In this document: positions 22,944 through 35,433 of the stretch, piece after piece
Position numbering within the stretch: the stretch's first letter is position 1
How the letters are laid out: every line of letters starts with the position of its first letter
Assembly (NCBI GenBank): GCA_012184525.1
Contig: WOFQ01000035.1
Coordinates: 124,001-188,000 of the forward strand
Length of the DNA: 64,000 bases
Source of the DNA: Xenoacremonium recifei
Taxonomy: Eukaryota; Ascomycota; Sordariomycetes; Hypocreales; Nectriaceae
Reading direction: 5' to 3'
The notes under the pieces: model-generated
Database searches by the model: none
The model's input: the letters and a program-made list of their open reading frames with translations, nothing else
Told to the model about the DNA's origin: nothing
Made by a program: the position numbers and the translations under genes

Positions 22944-25433
22944 ATGGCGCTCGAGGCCCCTCTGAGGTCGTCTACTGGAAGCATCCAATTCCCCTTCAAC
23001 TACCAGAAAGAGATGTCGGCTCGCGCAGAGTCGGACGGCTTCCGATCGCCTTTCCGGCCAGTGTATGTTTCTACCCTTGCCCTCCCGCTGCTGTGGCAGT
23101 ACAACAAAGACGGACGTCTAATTAGCTTTATCCAGCTCTTCTCCAGCTCCAACCAGCAATTCTGCGAGTCTTCGCCCAGATCCCATCCAACGGCTTTCCG
23201 CCCATTCGATGAATGTCATGAGCCCCAGCGACATCGTGGGACCCTCGCCGGTTACCTCGAACGGCACGGAGACGACGGAGATTGAAGACGACATGTCTGA
23301 CGACGTCCGTAGTGAGTCAACTACAGAGGACCGGGAACCCAGGGCCGAGGTACATCTTCCCGCAGCGCTTCTTGGCCGGCATCGCTAATTGTTCCACAGC
23401 TCATGATGCTCTCAACCAACATCTCCGATTCCGTGCGCCAGTCAACCAGCGAGGAAGCCGTCTCGGTGATCCATGCTCCCGAGAGCTTCGCAAGCTGGGT
23501 TAGTCCTCGCGCTCCAAGTCAGGCCTCTGAGGGCGTTCCCATTGACTCTTCCCAGGCCAGTCCGGATCGGTCAACCCATCAGAGCCCCCCCGGCGGCCGG
23601 GTATCTCCCCAGGGAGATTCTTCCAGGTCGTCTACTGTGAACGGTAATCCGGAAGACTTCCCTCGTGGATCACCACGTGGATCGCCACGTGGATCACCGT
23701 CTCAAGAACAGCGCGACCAAGAAGTCAATGGCAGGCACTCGTCGACGCCAATTCCTTTGCGGCCTGGTCTCATGACCAAAGTCCAGCCCGTGCGATTCTC
23801 GCGGGAGACGGCCACTCCCCTCGCCCAGGATCTACAGTCTATGATGGATGATGGCAGTCGCTTGCGGTCAAGCAGCACGAGCAGTCTTGAGAGTAAGCTA
23901 ATAGATCCCGGTCATGATGAAGCGGACGACTGACCTCTCTTCTTAGAAATCGATGAGCAGACCGAAGCCGAGGGTGATGACGAGTATGCCTCAGACGTAA
24001 TGCAAGACTCCGATGAAGTTGCCGCTCTCAAGAGCACTCTTCAGCAGTGCTGGATGCTCTGCAATAACTTGTCTGGCCTCAGCACCAAACACCGCACACG
24101 AGTATTCAACAACTCTAGCGTGCCAGACGCCCATGAGAGGGCCTGGAAGACCTGCTGGAAGCTGTGCCAGCGACTGTACGAGAACATTGACAACATGGAC
24201 GAGTACAGCGGCTCCTTCAGCATCGGTGCAAATCTTGACCTCTACCGCAATTTTTGCCAGGCCCTCTTTGACATTCGCCAGCGGAACGACGAGGCTTCAG
24301 ACTCTGTCTTGCGTGTCAGCTTTGAACTCAATAATCAGTGAGTACCAATCACCTAATATGGGATAGTTCTGCCTCTAACACCCCTCAGTCTTTACAGCGC
24401 TCAAGACAGTCGTGGCCTTCCTGAAGAGTTTCGAGAGCGGACTCTCGATTTTTACATCACCCTTTGCCATCGACTTATGAAGCAACGCAGCGAGTTGGTC
24501 CAAGAGACCGACCAACTTCTACGCGCCTGTTGGGCCCTAGCCGAGATGCTCTTCAGCATTCGCCAGAACAAGCGCGATGGTCAACCGGCCGACGAAGAGC
24601 TCCTAGCGCAAGCGGTTCAGGCCTGCTGGGACCTATCTGACATCTTCCGAGACGGTTGGACACAGGTTCGACCTGAGAGAAGCTCACCACGGCCCTCTCA
24701 GGGAGGATTTGTTCCTCATCATATGGATCGGAGCGTGAGCAGGCAATCCGACCGATCATCCGTTCGCGTCGCAAGGCGTGAGACGCCCAAGAGCCGTCCG
24801 GATGATAAGACTCGGAAGCAGACTGCTCCAGTTCCGGAGACGCCCGTGACAGAATTTGAAGACACGCCTTTATCCCCTGATGAAGAGGGATCTCCGACAA
24901 TGCCCAACATCATGGTTCTCGGAGCCGGTAGCGATGCCGGCCGAAGCGGGCGATGGCCCAGCAATTCTTCCAATCGGTCAGGATATTCTCGAAGCAGTGC
25001 AAGGACATCAAGTACAGCAACGACGACGGCAGCTGTTGAGGATGCCAATGTGACCCGGGCCAAGGTGCTCGTCCTTAAGGCTGCCATGAACCTCGGCTTT
25101 GATCGAGAGTCTGTGACCGATCCCAAGACAGGCTCGACCGTGCTTATGAAATTTGTTCAAGCACTTCCGGCCGGATCTTTTGGCACACTTCCCACACATG
25201 CCACTCTCCTCGCCCAATACAAGAACTCGGTGGTGACGGATGCCATCATCCCGCGCAACCATACTCTACCCCCACGTGGTAAGCGAGTCTCGGCGAGCGA
25301 AATGGCCAAGGCCATCTTCACCATGTCTCGGAGCTCGCAGCGATACGCCTACTTACGCGAGCTATTCCGCTTTGTCTTCCAATTCCCCATCGAAGAGGTC
25401 GATTCACGACGGACCGTCACCATAGTGGTCTAG
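22944..25433 (+). CDS. Uncharacterised 753-residue fungal protein
   Basis: Five exons: 22944-23062, 23136-23349, 23400-23892, 23947-24337, 24389-25433, all phases consistent; 753 residues. The N-terminal 330 residues are Ser/Pro-rich and likely disordered, with a triple RGSP repeat. The middle (about 360-540) is helical with recurring Trp/Cys/Leu patterns: QQCWMLCNNL, RAWKTCWKLCQRLYEN, DQLLRACWALAEMLFS and QACWDLSDIFRDGW look like related helices and suggest an internal repeat. A second disordered stretch follows, then a compact C-terminal domain of about 130 residues from TRAKVLVLKAAMNLGF to the end. I recall families of this kind in Sordariomycetes annotated only as DUF (possibly DUF7624), but do not claim the match. 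No function is known. For the second intron a better-looking GTGAGT at 23311 gives an early stop, so the GTACAT at 23350 was used. Confidence 0.8.
23664..23699 (+). repeat. 12-base tandem repeat coding RGSP x3
   Basis: Three near-identical copies of cgtggatcacca (one base differs in each of copies two and three) inside exon 3 of the 753-residue protein gene. They encode Arg-Gly-Ser-Pro three times. Confidence 0.9.
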
Positions 25434-26501
25434 AATGCCACAACCTAGGATTTCTCGTATTTCTTATTGTTAATGATTGCACATTTTTCTACCACACATC
25501 CGTTGGGTTTTTGCTTTCTGGCTCTTTTTCTTCCCCTTCTCCCCTACAACCACTATATTCATTTTGGGCTAGATTGGGCGCGATGACGGCTGGGCGGCCT
25601 TGTGATGGTTTGGCACCATTCTTATCACGATGAAGATCAAGCACACACACACACATACACACAACTTCGGATGACCCCATGACTGGGGCAAACAACATAT
25701 AAGAGAAGGTGGAGCGGCGGTCTATTCGTTTCTACACGCGCTAGATACCCTTTTCAGATGGGATTCAGATGGATGAGACAAGACGACGAGATGAGATGAT
25801 GAGATGGGAACAGCGTAGGTGGAGGAGGCATATTATAAGGACACAGCGGGAGTATTTCTCAAAATTTCCACACAAAGGTGAACAAGTTATGAACTTAGGA
25901 CAGGGACTCGCAAAGGAGTCATTATCAATTGACATTCACTGGAGAAACGATTTCGGGATGCTCGGGTTAGGATGGCGATGGGTCGGGACTGTTCTGTATA
26001 CCATATCACATCACCATGCTTTGCGATAGGGGAATTCATCATCTAAATTCCAGTGAGATACTCTGATGAGACTTAACGCACTACGGTGTTTCCTCCTATG
26101 TGAATATTCCCTGTGGCGTCTTGACCTTAACTGACGCTTGCTGATGACATCCCTTCGCATCCATGCCGGTATCCTCCTGTCCACGGCCTATAGCAAAGTG
26201 TAATCCGGTCCTTTGTGTCAAATGTGTGTGATTGGGGAATTAGTGTGCAGAATCAATGAGTGGAGAGTGTCTGGGTATGGTGAACCGGAACGCCGATGAA
26301 GTGTCCTCCCTGATGGTGTTCAGCGAGTTCAGACCAGAGCCTGTGCCTCGCTGATCTCCATGCGAGAGGACGTACAAAGAAGAGCAAAACAAAGAAATAA
26401 CAGAATCCCTAACAACAATCATCTTCATGATCTCGTCACCGTGTCTCATGTCTCATAACCGTGTGCGTATCTCATATCTCATAGATGTAGCCGCAGGGGT
26501 C
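25434..26501. other. Convergent 3' region
   Basis: About 1.07 kb between two converging genes. It has a CA-rich run at about 25,646-25,664 and otherwise AT-rich sequence. It should contain both 3' UTRs. No gene is seen. Confidence 0.55.
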
Positions 26502-29007
26502 TTAAGCGGTCTCGGACTACACAACACATCAGCCACAGAACAATCACACACACACAAAGAAAGACACTTACCGAGGCCTCATTATCAGCCTCTTCGCCCG
26601 GGGACTGCAGAAGCTCATCAGGCAGATCCAGGAAATCCTGCAGCGCCGCCCTGCTGGCCATCACTTCGCTGAAGCTCGGCGCAGTGAACCTGTCAGGTTC
26701 GATGAGCCGATTGTCAAGATGGTTCAGGCCCTGGGGGTGAACGGACGATCGGCGGTCCGGGGGCTGCGAGATGGCTTCGGCGAGGGCTTGGTGCTCGGCC
26801 AGGGTCATACCCTGGCGCTCGTAGGAGGGAAGCGGGCCGTAGCCGTCGAGGAGGTTCGCGAGGCCCATGCCGCGGAAGTGGTGGACACCGGGGCGGTATT
26901 CCAGCTCGATGTTCCGCTCTGGCTCGAAGTCCTCGTCCTGGGTGCTGTCGGAATGGTTCTGGTCCTGGCCCTGGTCCTGGGTGGACTGCGGCTGGGTAGT
27001 GTCGCGGTCGGCCAGGTTGCCAAAGTCCATCTCGTAGTTCTGCGCCTGGCGCTTCTGGCGCTGCTGCTCGCAGGCTGCCTCCAAGTCTGCCATGATTTCC
27101 GTAAGACCATGGCCAAGGGAGGGGGGTTCCTGGGCGTTTACGTGGGGAGAAGCCTGTTCCTGAGCATGCAGATGCTGGGAAGTCTGCTCCTGGGCATTTA
27201 GATGCTGGGAGGTCTGCTCCTGGGCATTCGGGTGGTTGGAAGTCTGCTCCTGGGCATCCACACGATGGCCAGTCCGCTCCTCATAGCGAGCCTCTGCGTT
27301 GTGTTCAAGAATATTCTGATCCGTAATGTTGAGGCCATAGTAGCCTTGATCATAATTCTGGGTCTGGAACTCCTGGTTGTCAGGGCGCGAAACTCGAGTG
27401 GCCGGAGCTGTAGGGTCGTAACCCCGGAAGCCGGTCTTCATCAACTCAGAGAGGTCGGAAGTCTTGGGCTGCTCAGGAGACGGGATGTCAGGGCGAGAGT
27501 TGTTGGAACGGCGACCCTGCTGGTTCTCAAACTGGGTAGGAAAGTTCTGAGTGTATCGCTCAGAGGACATGGGAGCCCGGGGACGAGGACGGGGCATGAA
27601 CGACTGCTGAGGCATGGCATACAGGGGATTCTGAGGCTTTGCCGCGAAGTTCGAGTTCTGCGTGCAAATATCTTCCTCGAGGTGACTGCCAGACAAGGCA
27701 GTATCCCAGTGCGAAGTGTTCAGGCAGGGCAGGGTCGGGTCGAAGCCGATCGTGTTGGAGTGCAGATAGGGGTTCGAGACATGCTGCTGCTGAGATCGGT
27801 GGTTGGCAGCGTGAACAGTTTGGTTAACACCGGTGTTAATCCCATGAAAGTCAGCATATTGGTCTTGCTGGGGATCAGCAAGGTAGTCCTGGTGAATCTC
27901 GGACGGATATCCCTGAGGAGTATCGTCGGTGTAGAGATCAATGTTGGGGTCGTCCTGAGGGAGCGTGAAGCCTCCATCGTCATGGTTGGCAATCATGGAC
28001 GAGAGCATGGGATAGGACAGCGGGCCCTGAGCCTGCGAAGCCTGCGAGGTCGCATTGCCCTGGTTGGAGAGCATGGTCGAAAGCATGGGGTAGCTCAACG
28101 GGCCTTGGGCCTGAGAAGTCTCAGCCTGCTTCTGGGCCTTGAGAGCCTGAGCCTTGAGTCGATTCTTGGTGTTGCGTCCCTTGGCTGCCTTGCGAGGGCT
28201 GAGCTCATCGACGTCAGGGTCAAAGATAAGCGGCTTCGGCTTGTCATGTTCCGCCAACTCCTGAGTCTGGTCATGGGCCTGGTCCTGATCTTCAGCTTCG
28301 GTCTGGGCCTGAGCTGCAGCTAGATCCTGGGCCTTCCACTCGTCTCGGATCTCAGTCCGCCACTTGTTCACGGTGGACTCTGTGTGAGTTTCCTTGGGTT
28401 TCAGGCCGCCGTAGAGGATGTCTTCGCCGGTATGCTTGACAGCACTGTACCAGATATGCTGAGCCTCATAAGACAAGTCCTTGGGAGGCTTGGGAATGAG
28501 GGGTCGGTTCGAGGCACGAGCCGCGGTCTGCATGAGTTGAGCAGCCTTGTAATGAGTCGGCTTGGGAAGAATGGGCACGGGATGGATCGAGCGAGGAGGT
28601 CGAGCCTCAGGCTCCTCAGAGGGAGCCGACCGAGCACGCTTAGCTTTGGTCTTGGGCCTGTGAACAAGAAGTTAGCCATTGTTGGAGATTGAACGCGCGA
28701 AAGAACTTACTCATCACTCCCGTTCTCGCCGTCCTTGCGTTTCTTCGACTTGTCATTCACCATGGGCGTGCTGCAAAGCCAGGTCAGAACACATCATGAA
28801 CACTATCGAGAAGGGAGGGATAACTTACCCAAACTTAGGGTCCTTGCCGTACTTGTTCTTAACATATCGAAGTTGATTCTTGGTGAGGCCTTTGCCAAAC
28901 TCCTCTTCGTAGGCCTTGACGATCTGCGAGTCGGGCATGCGCTTCTTGACCTGGCACTCGAGGAGGAACTTGATCTGCTCCTCGGTGTAGATGTTTTGGC
29001 CGACCAT
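26502..29007 (-). CDS. Q-rich nuclear-type protein with N-terminal helix-turn-helix-like motif
   Basis: Four exons: 28829-29007, 28711-28770, 26572-28657 and a 15-base last exon 26502-26516; 779 residues. The last intron (26517-26571, donor GTAAGT, acceptor TGTAG) adds only SETA before the stop; without it the frame runs on 25 codons to a hydrophobic tail, less likely. Residues 1-60 (YTEEQIKFLLECQVKKRM, then QIVKAYEEEFGKGLTKNQL) look like a small homeodomain-like or Myb-like DNA-binding unit. A basic NLS-like stretch (KSKKRKDGENGSD, KTKAKRARS) follows. The remaining 650 residues are Gln/Asn/Asp/Pro-rich, with two copies of a QAQGPLSYPML unit and five copies of a decapeptide. I infer a chromatin or transcription factor; no named family is recognised. 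Confidence 0.72.
27119..27258 (-). repeat. 30-base coding minisatellite (AQEQTS decapeptide, about 4.7 copies)
   Basis: Within the Q-rich protein gene the 30-base unit encodes DAQEQTSNHP, NAQEQTSQHL, NAQEQTSQHL, HAQEQASPHV and a partial NAQEPPS. Unit length is a multiple of three, so copy number changes would keep the frame. Confidence 0.88.
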
Positions 29008-29965
29008 CGTGACGACCGGTGATAGATAGCCTCTACCTGGCTGAAACGACGATGGAAAGGGGTGTCAACACGCCTCGAAGCGCGAGAACAGGAGGGTATC
29101 GATGGAAAGGAGGCCTTCAGGGTTGTGGAAGGCTTGGGGGGTTGATGATGTTGATGAGGGTTGCTAGGGTATCATGAAAAGTCGAAGCCGCAACTCGCTC
29201 CGACAAAAAGGGTGGAAAGGTGAAAAAAGGTGAATGGTGACGCGGTGGTGAAGTGAGAGAGGTAAACAATAGGGAAAATAAGGTAGCCTGCAGAGACCAA
29301 GCTCGCACGGGTAGCCTCTCGGCGCTCGAAAAAAAAACCAACAGACGATACGAACCGCCTAAAACCTCGATACCAAAGCCTTTTCCGGTAGAAACAGATG
29401 GAATAGCTCTGCACGCTCGATAATAGGGCAGGAAAAAAGAAAAGGAGAAGAATGGAATCCTGGCGGCCGAGATATAGTTATCGGTGGTTCACGACAAGCT
29501 GTCGAAAAGCCTCGCCGCGGCGCCAGGAGTGATGACTTGGGCGAATCACCGTGAGTTATGCGAAGAGAAAAAATCAGCGGTGATGAAGATGTAGAGATCG
29601 GATTGGGAGAGGGGGGGTTGTGTGAAGAGGTGAGTTGGCGGGTTTGGGAGAACCTCGTTCGCGGGGCGGCGGCAGTGAATGAATGGGGTGGGCAGAATGG
29701 GCGCGGGACGGGCGCGTTGGGGTCATGACGGGAGGGAGAGGAGAGGAGGTAACTTGGTGAGTCGAGAGTGAGAAAGATATGGCCTCGTGGATGTCGAGGC
29801 CCCTGACTCCCGGGTCAGGCTCTGGATGTGTCATCAGGCGTGTCTATGTCTATAAGTCTATCATGTCCCTCTCTTGACTCTATACCAGCCATCAATGCTA
29901 AACCATATGTCCTCTATGTTTTCCTGTCATGCCTTGTCTAAATCTCTATCACTCCCTCACCTCCA
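29008..29965. other. Promoter of the Q-rich protein gene and 3' flank of the methyltransferase
   Basis: Both neighbours run on the minus strand. The stretch next to 29,007 has A-rich runs on the + strand and contains no ORF with coding character. It should hold the promoter and leader of the Q-rich protein gene and the 3' UTR of the methyltransferase. Confidence 0.5.
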
Positions 29966-31092
29966 TCACCGTCCCTCACCACCCCCCAACGGCGGCGACC
30001 CTCCCCTCGAAAACACGCCCAACCAACACCGCACACACCCGCCCTCATCGTCCTCGATCCAATCATCCTGCCCCGCGAGCTCATCCTCCGCCTCGCAGAA
30101 CAGCGGCGTCTCGAGATCCAGCATCGCCTGCTGGAACGCCTCGCGCAGCCGCCGCGTGGTGTCGTCGCGCTGCGGCACCATGACCACGGCGCGCGAGTCC
30201 GAGCCCAGCGCGAGGTGCTGGCTGATGGCTGAGGCGAGCAGCGCGGGGTGGTTGTCGTCGTAGAGAGGGTCTGCTGCGAGGACAATCTGGGGGAGTTAGT
30301 GGTGGTGGTGACAAAGGGGGTGGGAGTGTTCATTAAGGGGTTGAGCAGACATACCTTGAACTGGAAGGGCTCACCGAACAGCACCTCATCGACCTCCTCG
30401 CTCCCGCTGCCGCCCCAGGTCAACGGCCCAACTCTCACCGACCCTCCCCTTGCCTCGATGACCTCCGCATTCGCATCCGCGTTGCTCTTCAGATTCGGCA
30501 CGATGTTGGGCAGATCGCTCTGAACCACCGGCACACGCCACAACGCCGCCGCCGCAAGGCCCAACAGTCCTGTCCCAGCGCCCAGCTCGAGGACTTCCGG
30601 CCGCGACTGGCCCAGCGTCTCATCGAAGAGTCGGAACAGCGCCGTATCCGCCAGCCGCGGGAGATGCTGCGCAAAGACATACGCCGAGCCCCAGGTCTTC
30701 AGCCCCAATGCATCGCCCGTAAGCGCCGGCTCCTTGACAATCAACTCGACCTCTCCGGCCGGCGTCTCCAACGGCCACCTTCTTACCACATCGCCCATGG
30801 CCGTCCGCCCACACCGCTCCGTGAGCCGCCTACTCGCCAACTCCCACAGCGCCTCACGCTCATCGTCGTCGGCGAGCCAGGAAAGCGGGCTCTTGATGAT
30901 GGACGACAAATAGCGCGTGACCTCGGCCTTGCGCTGGCTGGCGAGCGATTCCTGTGCTTGCACGATGTCGGAGCGGCGCCGGCGGTGGTTCCAGATCGGC
31001 GGCGTGAGTTCCAGAGAGTGTAAGATAGATGTGAGGGCCGCGAAGGAGGGCCGCTGCCACATCTGGGGGAAGTCGAGCGGCTCGAGGGCCAT
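29966..31092 (-). CDS. Protein-lysine methyltransferase family 16, EFM2-like
   Basis: Two exons: 30355-31092 and 29966-30286, intron 30287-30354 (68 bases, phase 0); 352 residues. The SAM-binding motif I VLELGAGTGLLGLAAA is at residues 167-182; an acidic loop (QSDLPN, Asp193) follows. After the splice the motif AADPLYDDNHPAL at about 250-262 is the DPxY-type post II signature of family 16 lysine methyltransferases. The TWGSAYVFAQHL segment before motif I and an N-terminal domain of about 120 residues fit yeast Efm2, which methylates lysine in elongation factor 2 (and eEF3). Other members of the same family (for example FAM86-like) cannot be ruled out. The protein is soluble and cytosolic by inference. 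Confidence 0.82.
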
Positions 31093-33231
31093 TTTGGCGG
31101 GTGAATTCGAGACTGATAGGGCTTGGTATGCGTATCCACCGAAAGAAACACCACAACAACAAGAAAAATAATAATAAAATAAAGGGAATATTCAGGCACT
31201 GGACGGCTCGCCCAGCACTTCTAAGCACGCATCTTGAACACTCACCACCTTATCGCCAGCGGAGACTCATGAAGCAGGGAAAAAACGGAGTTCGATACGG
31301 GGGAGGGTCCTCCCCGTTTGATGAGAAATCGGGCATTGTGGCTTTACTGTGTAGGGACTGGTCTAGAATGAGCCAGCGGGCGGCGGCGACAATCTACGAA
31401 AAAAAAAAATTAGACGGGCGAAGTTATCGCGTCTCCGCCTGTCATTGGGGTGGATCCACTGGCTGGGATGGGGCTTGTGGTACGTACAGTTCGTGAGTGA
31501 GCTTGAACGTGGGTTGGGCAAAGGGAGGAAGTAGGACCGGACAAGGGATTCGATTCTAAGCATAGCGAGGCTGATATGAGAGTGCATGCAGTTCTCTCTC
31601 GCTTTGTAATTTCCTTTCAACCCGAACTGCCAGTCGAATCTCCATGTTTGTTAATCACTTCCATCGCACGCTCCAGCCACAGCACGCGCCACACGCCGAC
31701 GCCCCTCCCTCGGGCGCTCTGCCGCAAAGCCACGTGGGCGGGGTCCTCCGCGCTAGCAGCCGATTGGCCAGCCTTAATTGCTTTTTTACCCTCAGCTGGG
31801 ATCAGCGCCCGGAGATCGGAGCTCGAGCTTGCCCGACTGATAAGATGCAGAGCTAGAAAATTGTGTGTGTCGGGGTTGGGATGCAATTGCGGTGTGTGCG
31901 AGAGTCGGTGAGGGGGTTTGGGGCGGTGTTGGAGGTTGAAATGGGTGATGGGTTGGGAGAGTGGGAGGCCGGTGATGATGATGTCAGATGCACTGCTGCG
32001 TGTTCCTGGATCGGCACTTTTGGTTCCCGGCGCGGTGGGTGAGCCACATGCCTGCGGATGGGTTGGATTGCTGTTATCACACATCAACCGCAGGCCTCTC
32101 TATGCATCCAGATCACATGTCTTGCCCCTCAAACACTCTCTCACATACCCCCTCCTTCCCTTCCATTTTTTCCCTCTCTTTTCTTCACTGGTCATTTCCC
32201 ATTTCGCACCAAAATACAGGCATCCAACCCCCCTGTCACGGGTACCTGAACGCACCCCGGGAGAGGCTTCTGCATGCAGCACGGCATATCTGCAGCCATC
32301 CGCGGGGGGGCGGTTCACGGCGTCGAGGTGTGACGAAAAGTTTTAGATGCGTGAGCGCTGGGAATTTGGTCCGATCATCGGATGCTGAGGCTTGTATCGG
32401 TACTTGGCGTCTGGGGAAGCTGGGGTTGATGCGGGAGTGAGGAGTAAGTCATTGCTTGCATGTAGACTCAGATTTGTGTTGCAAAGGTTGACATCTATGA
32501 CAAATCGCTGCTTTGGGCACCACGGGACGTGACTCAATTGAAAGGAGTCAAGAGTGAGACACGTAAAAAGTAGAATGAAATGCGACCAAGTTTCCAAGCA
32601 TCAAATGGTCGGTCATTCGCCTCGTAAGCGTTGACGATGCGGAAAACATCCCTTCGCACGCAGCATTACCCTACACTCTCCCCTCGAAAATCAGTGGATC
32701 GCCCATCTCACTCATCTCACTCATCCAATCCAGTCAATCCAAAACCTGCACCATGTTTCACACTCCGGTGACCCAGCATGAAACACCACCAACATCAAAG
32801 CAGACAAGTCTTGATTGAAATCATCTCTTTTTTGTTCTGTATCTCTGACTACCGCTCTCCTACTACTATACTGCTCCTCCTGCGCATCCCTTTTTCAACA
32901 TCATCTGCCTTTGTCTCTAATCGTGGGGGGTGCCCGTGGTGGTATCAAATCAAATCAAACGGGAACAACAAAGAGCCTGGGCGATTCCCCCCCACCCCAT
33001 GTGTCAGTGTGTATACGGAAAGACTCTTTTTCCTGTCATGCAATGCAACCAAATGCCAGATTCCGCCTCCCTTCACCTGTGTCCTGTAAATGCAAATCCC
33101 TAGTGGCCGCCGACCGGGCGTGCCAAATGTCAAAAAAATAGCAAGTGTCGTGATGCTTCCTGAACGCCTGCCTTCCTGTCGTCCAGGTCAACTGCCTGGT
33201 ATATAGTCTCAATCCTCCTCTCTCTCCGTCA
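31093..33231. other. 2.1 kb intergenic region
   Basis: It lies between the start of the methyltransferase gene and the 3' end of the ELL-like gene, both minus. One minus ORF, 31617-32087 (156 codons), has a mildly protein-like second half but no known domain and overlaps open frames on the other strand, so it is not called. Short CT-rich blocks occur at about 32,130-32,200 and 32,820-32,900. No RNA gene is seen. Confidence 0.5.
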
Positions 33232-35433
33232 TCAGTGCCTCTCGGGAGGGCACGCATCGTAAATCTCGCGCTTCATCGCCATCAGCCGGCGGCGCATGTC
33301 CTTCAGGTCGTCAAGCTTCGTCTCGGGCGGGTCATCCAGCTCCAGAATCTCGTAGTGCAGCGCCTCGTACTTGGAGTAGAAGAGCTTGAACTTCTGGGCC
33401 TTGGAGACGAGGTCGTTGGAGATGTCGCGGCTGGTCGCGGGTCGCTTCACTGGCATCGACTTGCCCTCCGTTTCGGCCTTGCGCTTCTTGGGTGCTGGTG
33501 CGGGCGGTGTCTCCGAGTCCAGGTCCGAGGCATTCGTGGGCGGTGACGAGGCCAGTGGTGATGACTTGACGGGCGAAGTGTTCTTGCTCTTCACCGGCGG
33601 TGCAGTCGAGCCGTTGACGCGAGATTGGGCCGTGTCCACGGGCCGTTGCTTGAGTGGTCGTGGAGCCGGCAGCGGCTGTCGAGGCTTGACCTTCTTCGCG
33701 AGAGGCGTGTTGGAGCTTGAACTCGAGTCGTCGTCCTCGCGGGGTCGCTTCATAGGTTGCGTCGGCTGCTGCTGCTTCTTCACTGAAGACTCCTTGGTTG
33801 CCACCGGTCGAGCTTTCGCAACCACCGTGTCCTTGACTTCTGAATCCCTTGACTTGGCCAGCGGCTTGGTGACCGCCTTCGGCTTGACCATCACGGGCTC
33901 ATCGCCAGAGGAATCCGAGTTCTCGATGAACTCCTGAGACAAGATGCGTCGGTCGCCCTTGGCACCACCGCGAGCCTTAGCGGGTGATGTCTTGGGCGCC
34001 GCGGCCTTGCTCTTGTTGCCCAGGAGCCGCTTGACCTGTGCGTCCTGTCCGCTGGCCTTCTTCGGCTTCGCAGGCAATCCATTGGATCCGTTCCTCGACA
34101 TGGGCTGGCTTGCCGCCTTGGGTCGGTCGCCATCCACCGAAGACTCGTCCTTGGGGGTTGAGCCGCCATCCGACTTCTTGTACTTGGGCGTCGCCGATTG
34201 CGGACCTCGTGCAAGGTTCGCCTGAAGGCGGCTTAGGCAGATGCCCTTGCCTCGGTCCTCCTTGGGAAGAAGCTTCTGCCACTCGGGCTCGCGCGCGGAC
34301 AGTCGCTGCTTGTCGAAATGTCGGATCGCGTTGTCGATGGCCTTTTGTCGAATCTCCTGCGAGGCGTAGTCGTAGCTCCAGACGTCCAGTTCCTTCCAGT
34401 TCTTCTTTCGCAACGACCACTTCTCGTCAATGCAGTCCGCCACCTTCTCCAAGGTCGGCCGCAAGTCTTCCTCCTTGCCCGTCCAACGTCGCTCAAGGTA
34501 CTGTAGTGATCGGTCTTGGACGGCCAGCTCGTGCACCAGAGTGACCCGTTGCTCCTTGATTCGCTCCAGTTGTTGCTGTGAAGCTGATAGCACGGGGGTC
34601 TGGGGGGAGCCGACAGAGCTCAGCGCGGGCGATGCCGGCATGGATCGGGGAGTCGTCGATGAGGCGTAGGCCGCAGCCAGTAGCTTTCCCTTGGCCTTGC
34701 TGGCTGCCTTCTTATTGTTAGGAAGAAGGTTCCCAGCCAATCGCGTCCTAACGACCGGTTGTTAGTCAAAGTGAGATGGGGATGAGCAGCAGGTAAGACG
34801 GACTGTTGCTTCTTAGCATCGGCATCAGCGAGACCCCGTTGGAGGGCCTCGGTGCCTGGGTCGCTCGCCGTGGGAGAAATGTCCCTCTGCTGCCATTTGG
34901 ACTCGGCATTGCTCTTGCTGGCCGTCTTCTTCGAGGAAGCATAGAAGGGCTTGAGGAAGAGTGATCCGGCTTGGGCGATTCGATCCGCTCGTCGGCTGTT
35001 CTCGTAGGGCTTCGTAAGGAAGATGTCGAAGGGGTAGTTGGTTGAGGGAGGTTCGATCGTGTGTGAATGCGAGCCGACGTGAAAGGTCTGTAAGGGGGCA
35101 TTGGTCAGCAAAAGGCGGGAAGATGCAGGAAGGCCGATCCTCGGAAGCAATGAACAAGAAGATGGTCCAGAAAGTCGACTCGTAGTGTAGACAGCAGAGC
35201 AATGGCAAGAGAGACTCAGAAATGCTGTTAATGGTGCTCAAACTTACTGGGTTAGGGCCCAGGGCAAGCTGGATATCACCACCACCCTGGACGCACTGGA
35301 TCATATCCTCGATGACATTGTCGTCGAGTGCAACGGTAAAGGCCTGGGCAGGCACGTCGGGATCGCTGGACGAGCCCTCCAGCTGCAGGCCGTTCTCCGG
35401 AACCTTGAGGGAGTTCATGCTGGAAATCGTCAC
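33232..35433 (-). CDS. RNA polymerase II elongation factor ELL-like protein
   Basis: Three exons: 35248-35433, 34804-35087, 33232-34747; introns of 160 and 56 bases; 661 residues. The second donor is GTCCGT, unusual but phase-correct, joining KKQQ to TRLAGNLLP. The start may be ATG 35433 or ATG 35418 five codons on. The first 130 residues (QAFTVALDDNVIEDMIQCVQ, then HSHTIEPPSTNYPFDIFLT) fit the N-terminal ELL domain. A winged-helix-like part with DRSLQYLERRW follows. A long disordered Ser/Lys/Pro region (about 270-600) leads to a C-terminal helical segment, KFKLFYSKYEALHYEILEL then LDDLKDMRRRLMAMKREIYDAC, like the occludin/ELL domain. Fungal Ell1 works with Eaf1 to stimulate polymerase II. 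The assignment rests on domain order and pattern, not on a search. Confidence 0.7.

Noticed and set aside
23311..23399. Alternative GTGAGT donor in the 753-residue protein gene
   Set aside because: It shifts the frame and gives a stop soon after the next exon starts; the GTACAT donor at 23350 keeps the frame.
26719..28323. Long plus-strand ORFs (160 and 373 codons) opposite the Q-rich protein gene
   Set aside because: They mirror the low-complexity coding repeats; the minus strand has the clean splice sites and the N-terminal domain.
31617..32087. 156-codon minus-strand ORF in the spacer before the methyltransferase
   Set aside because: Only its second half looks mildly protein-like; no domain, no supporting promoter or splice evidence.
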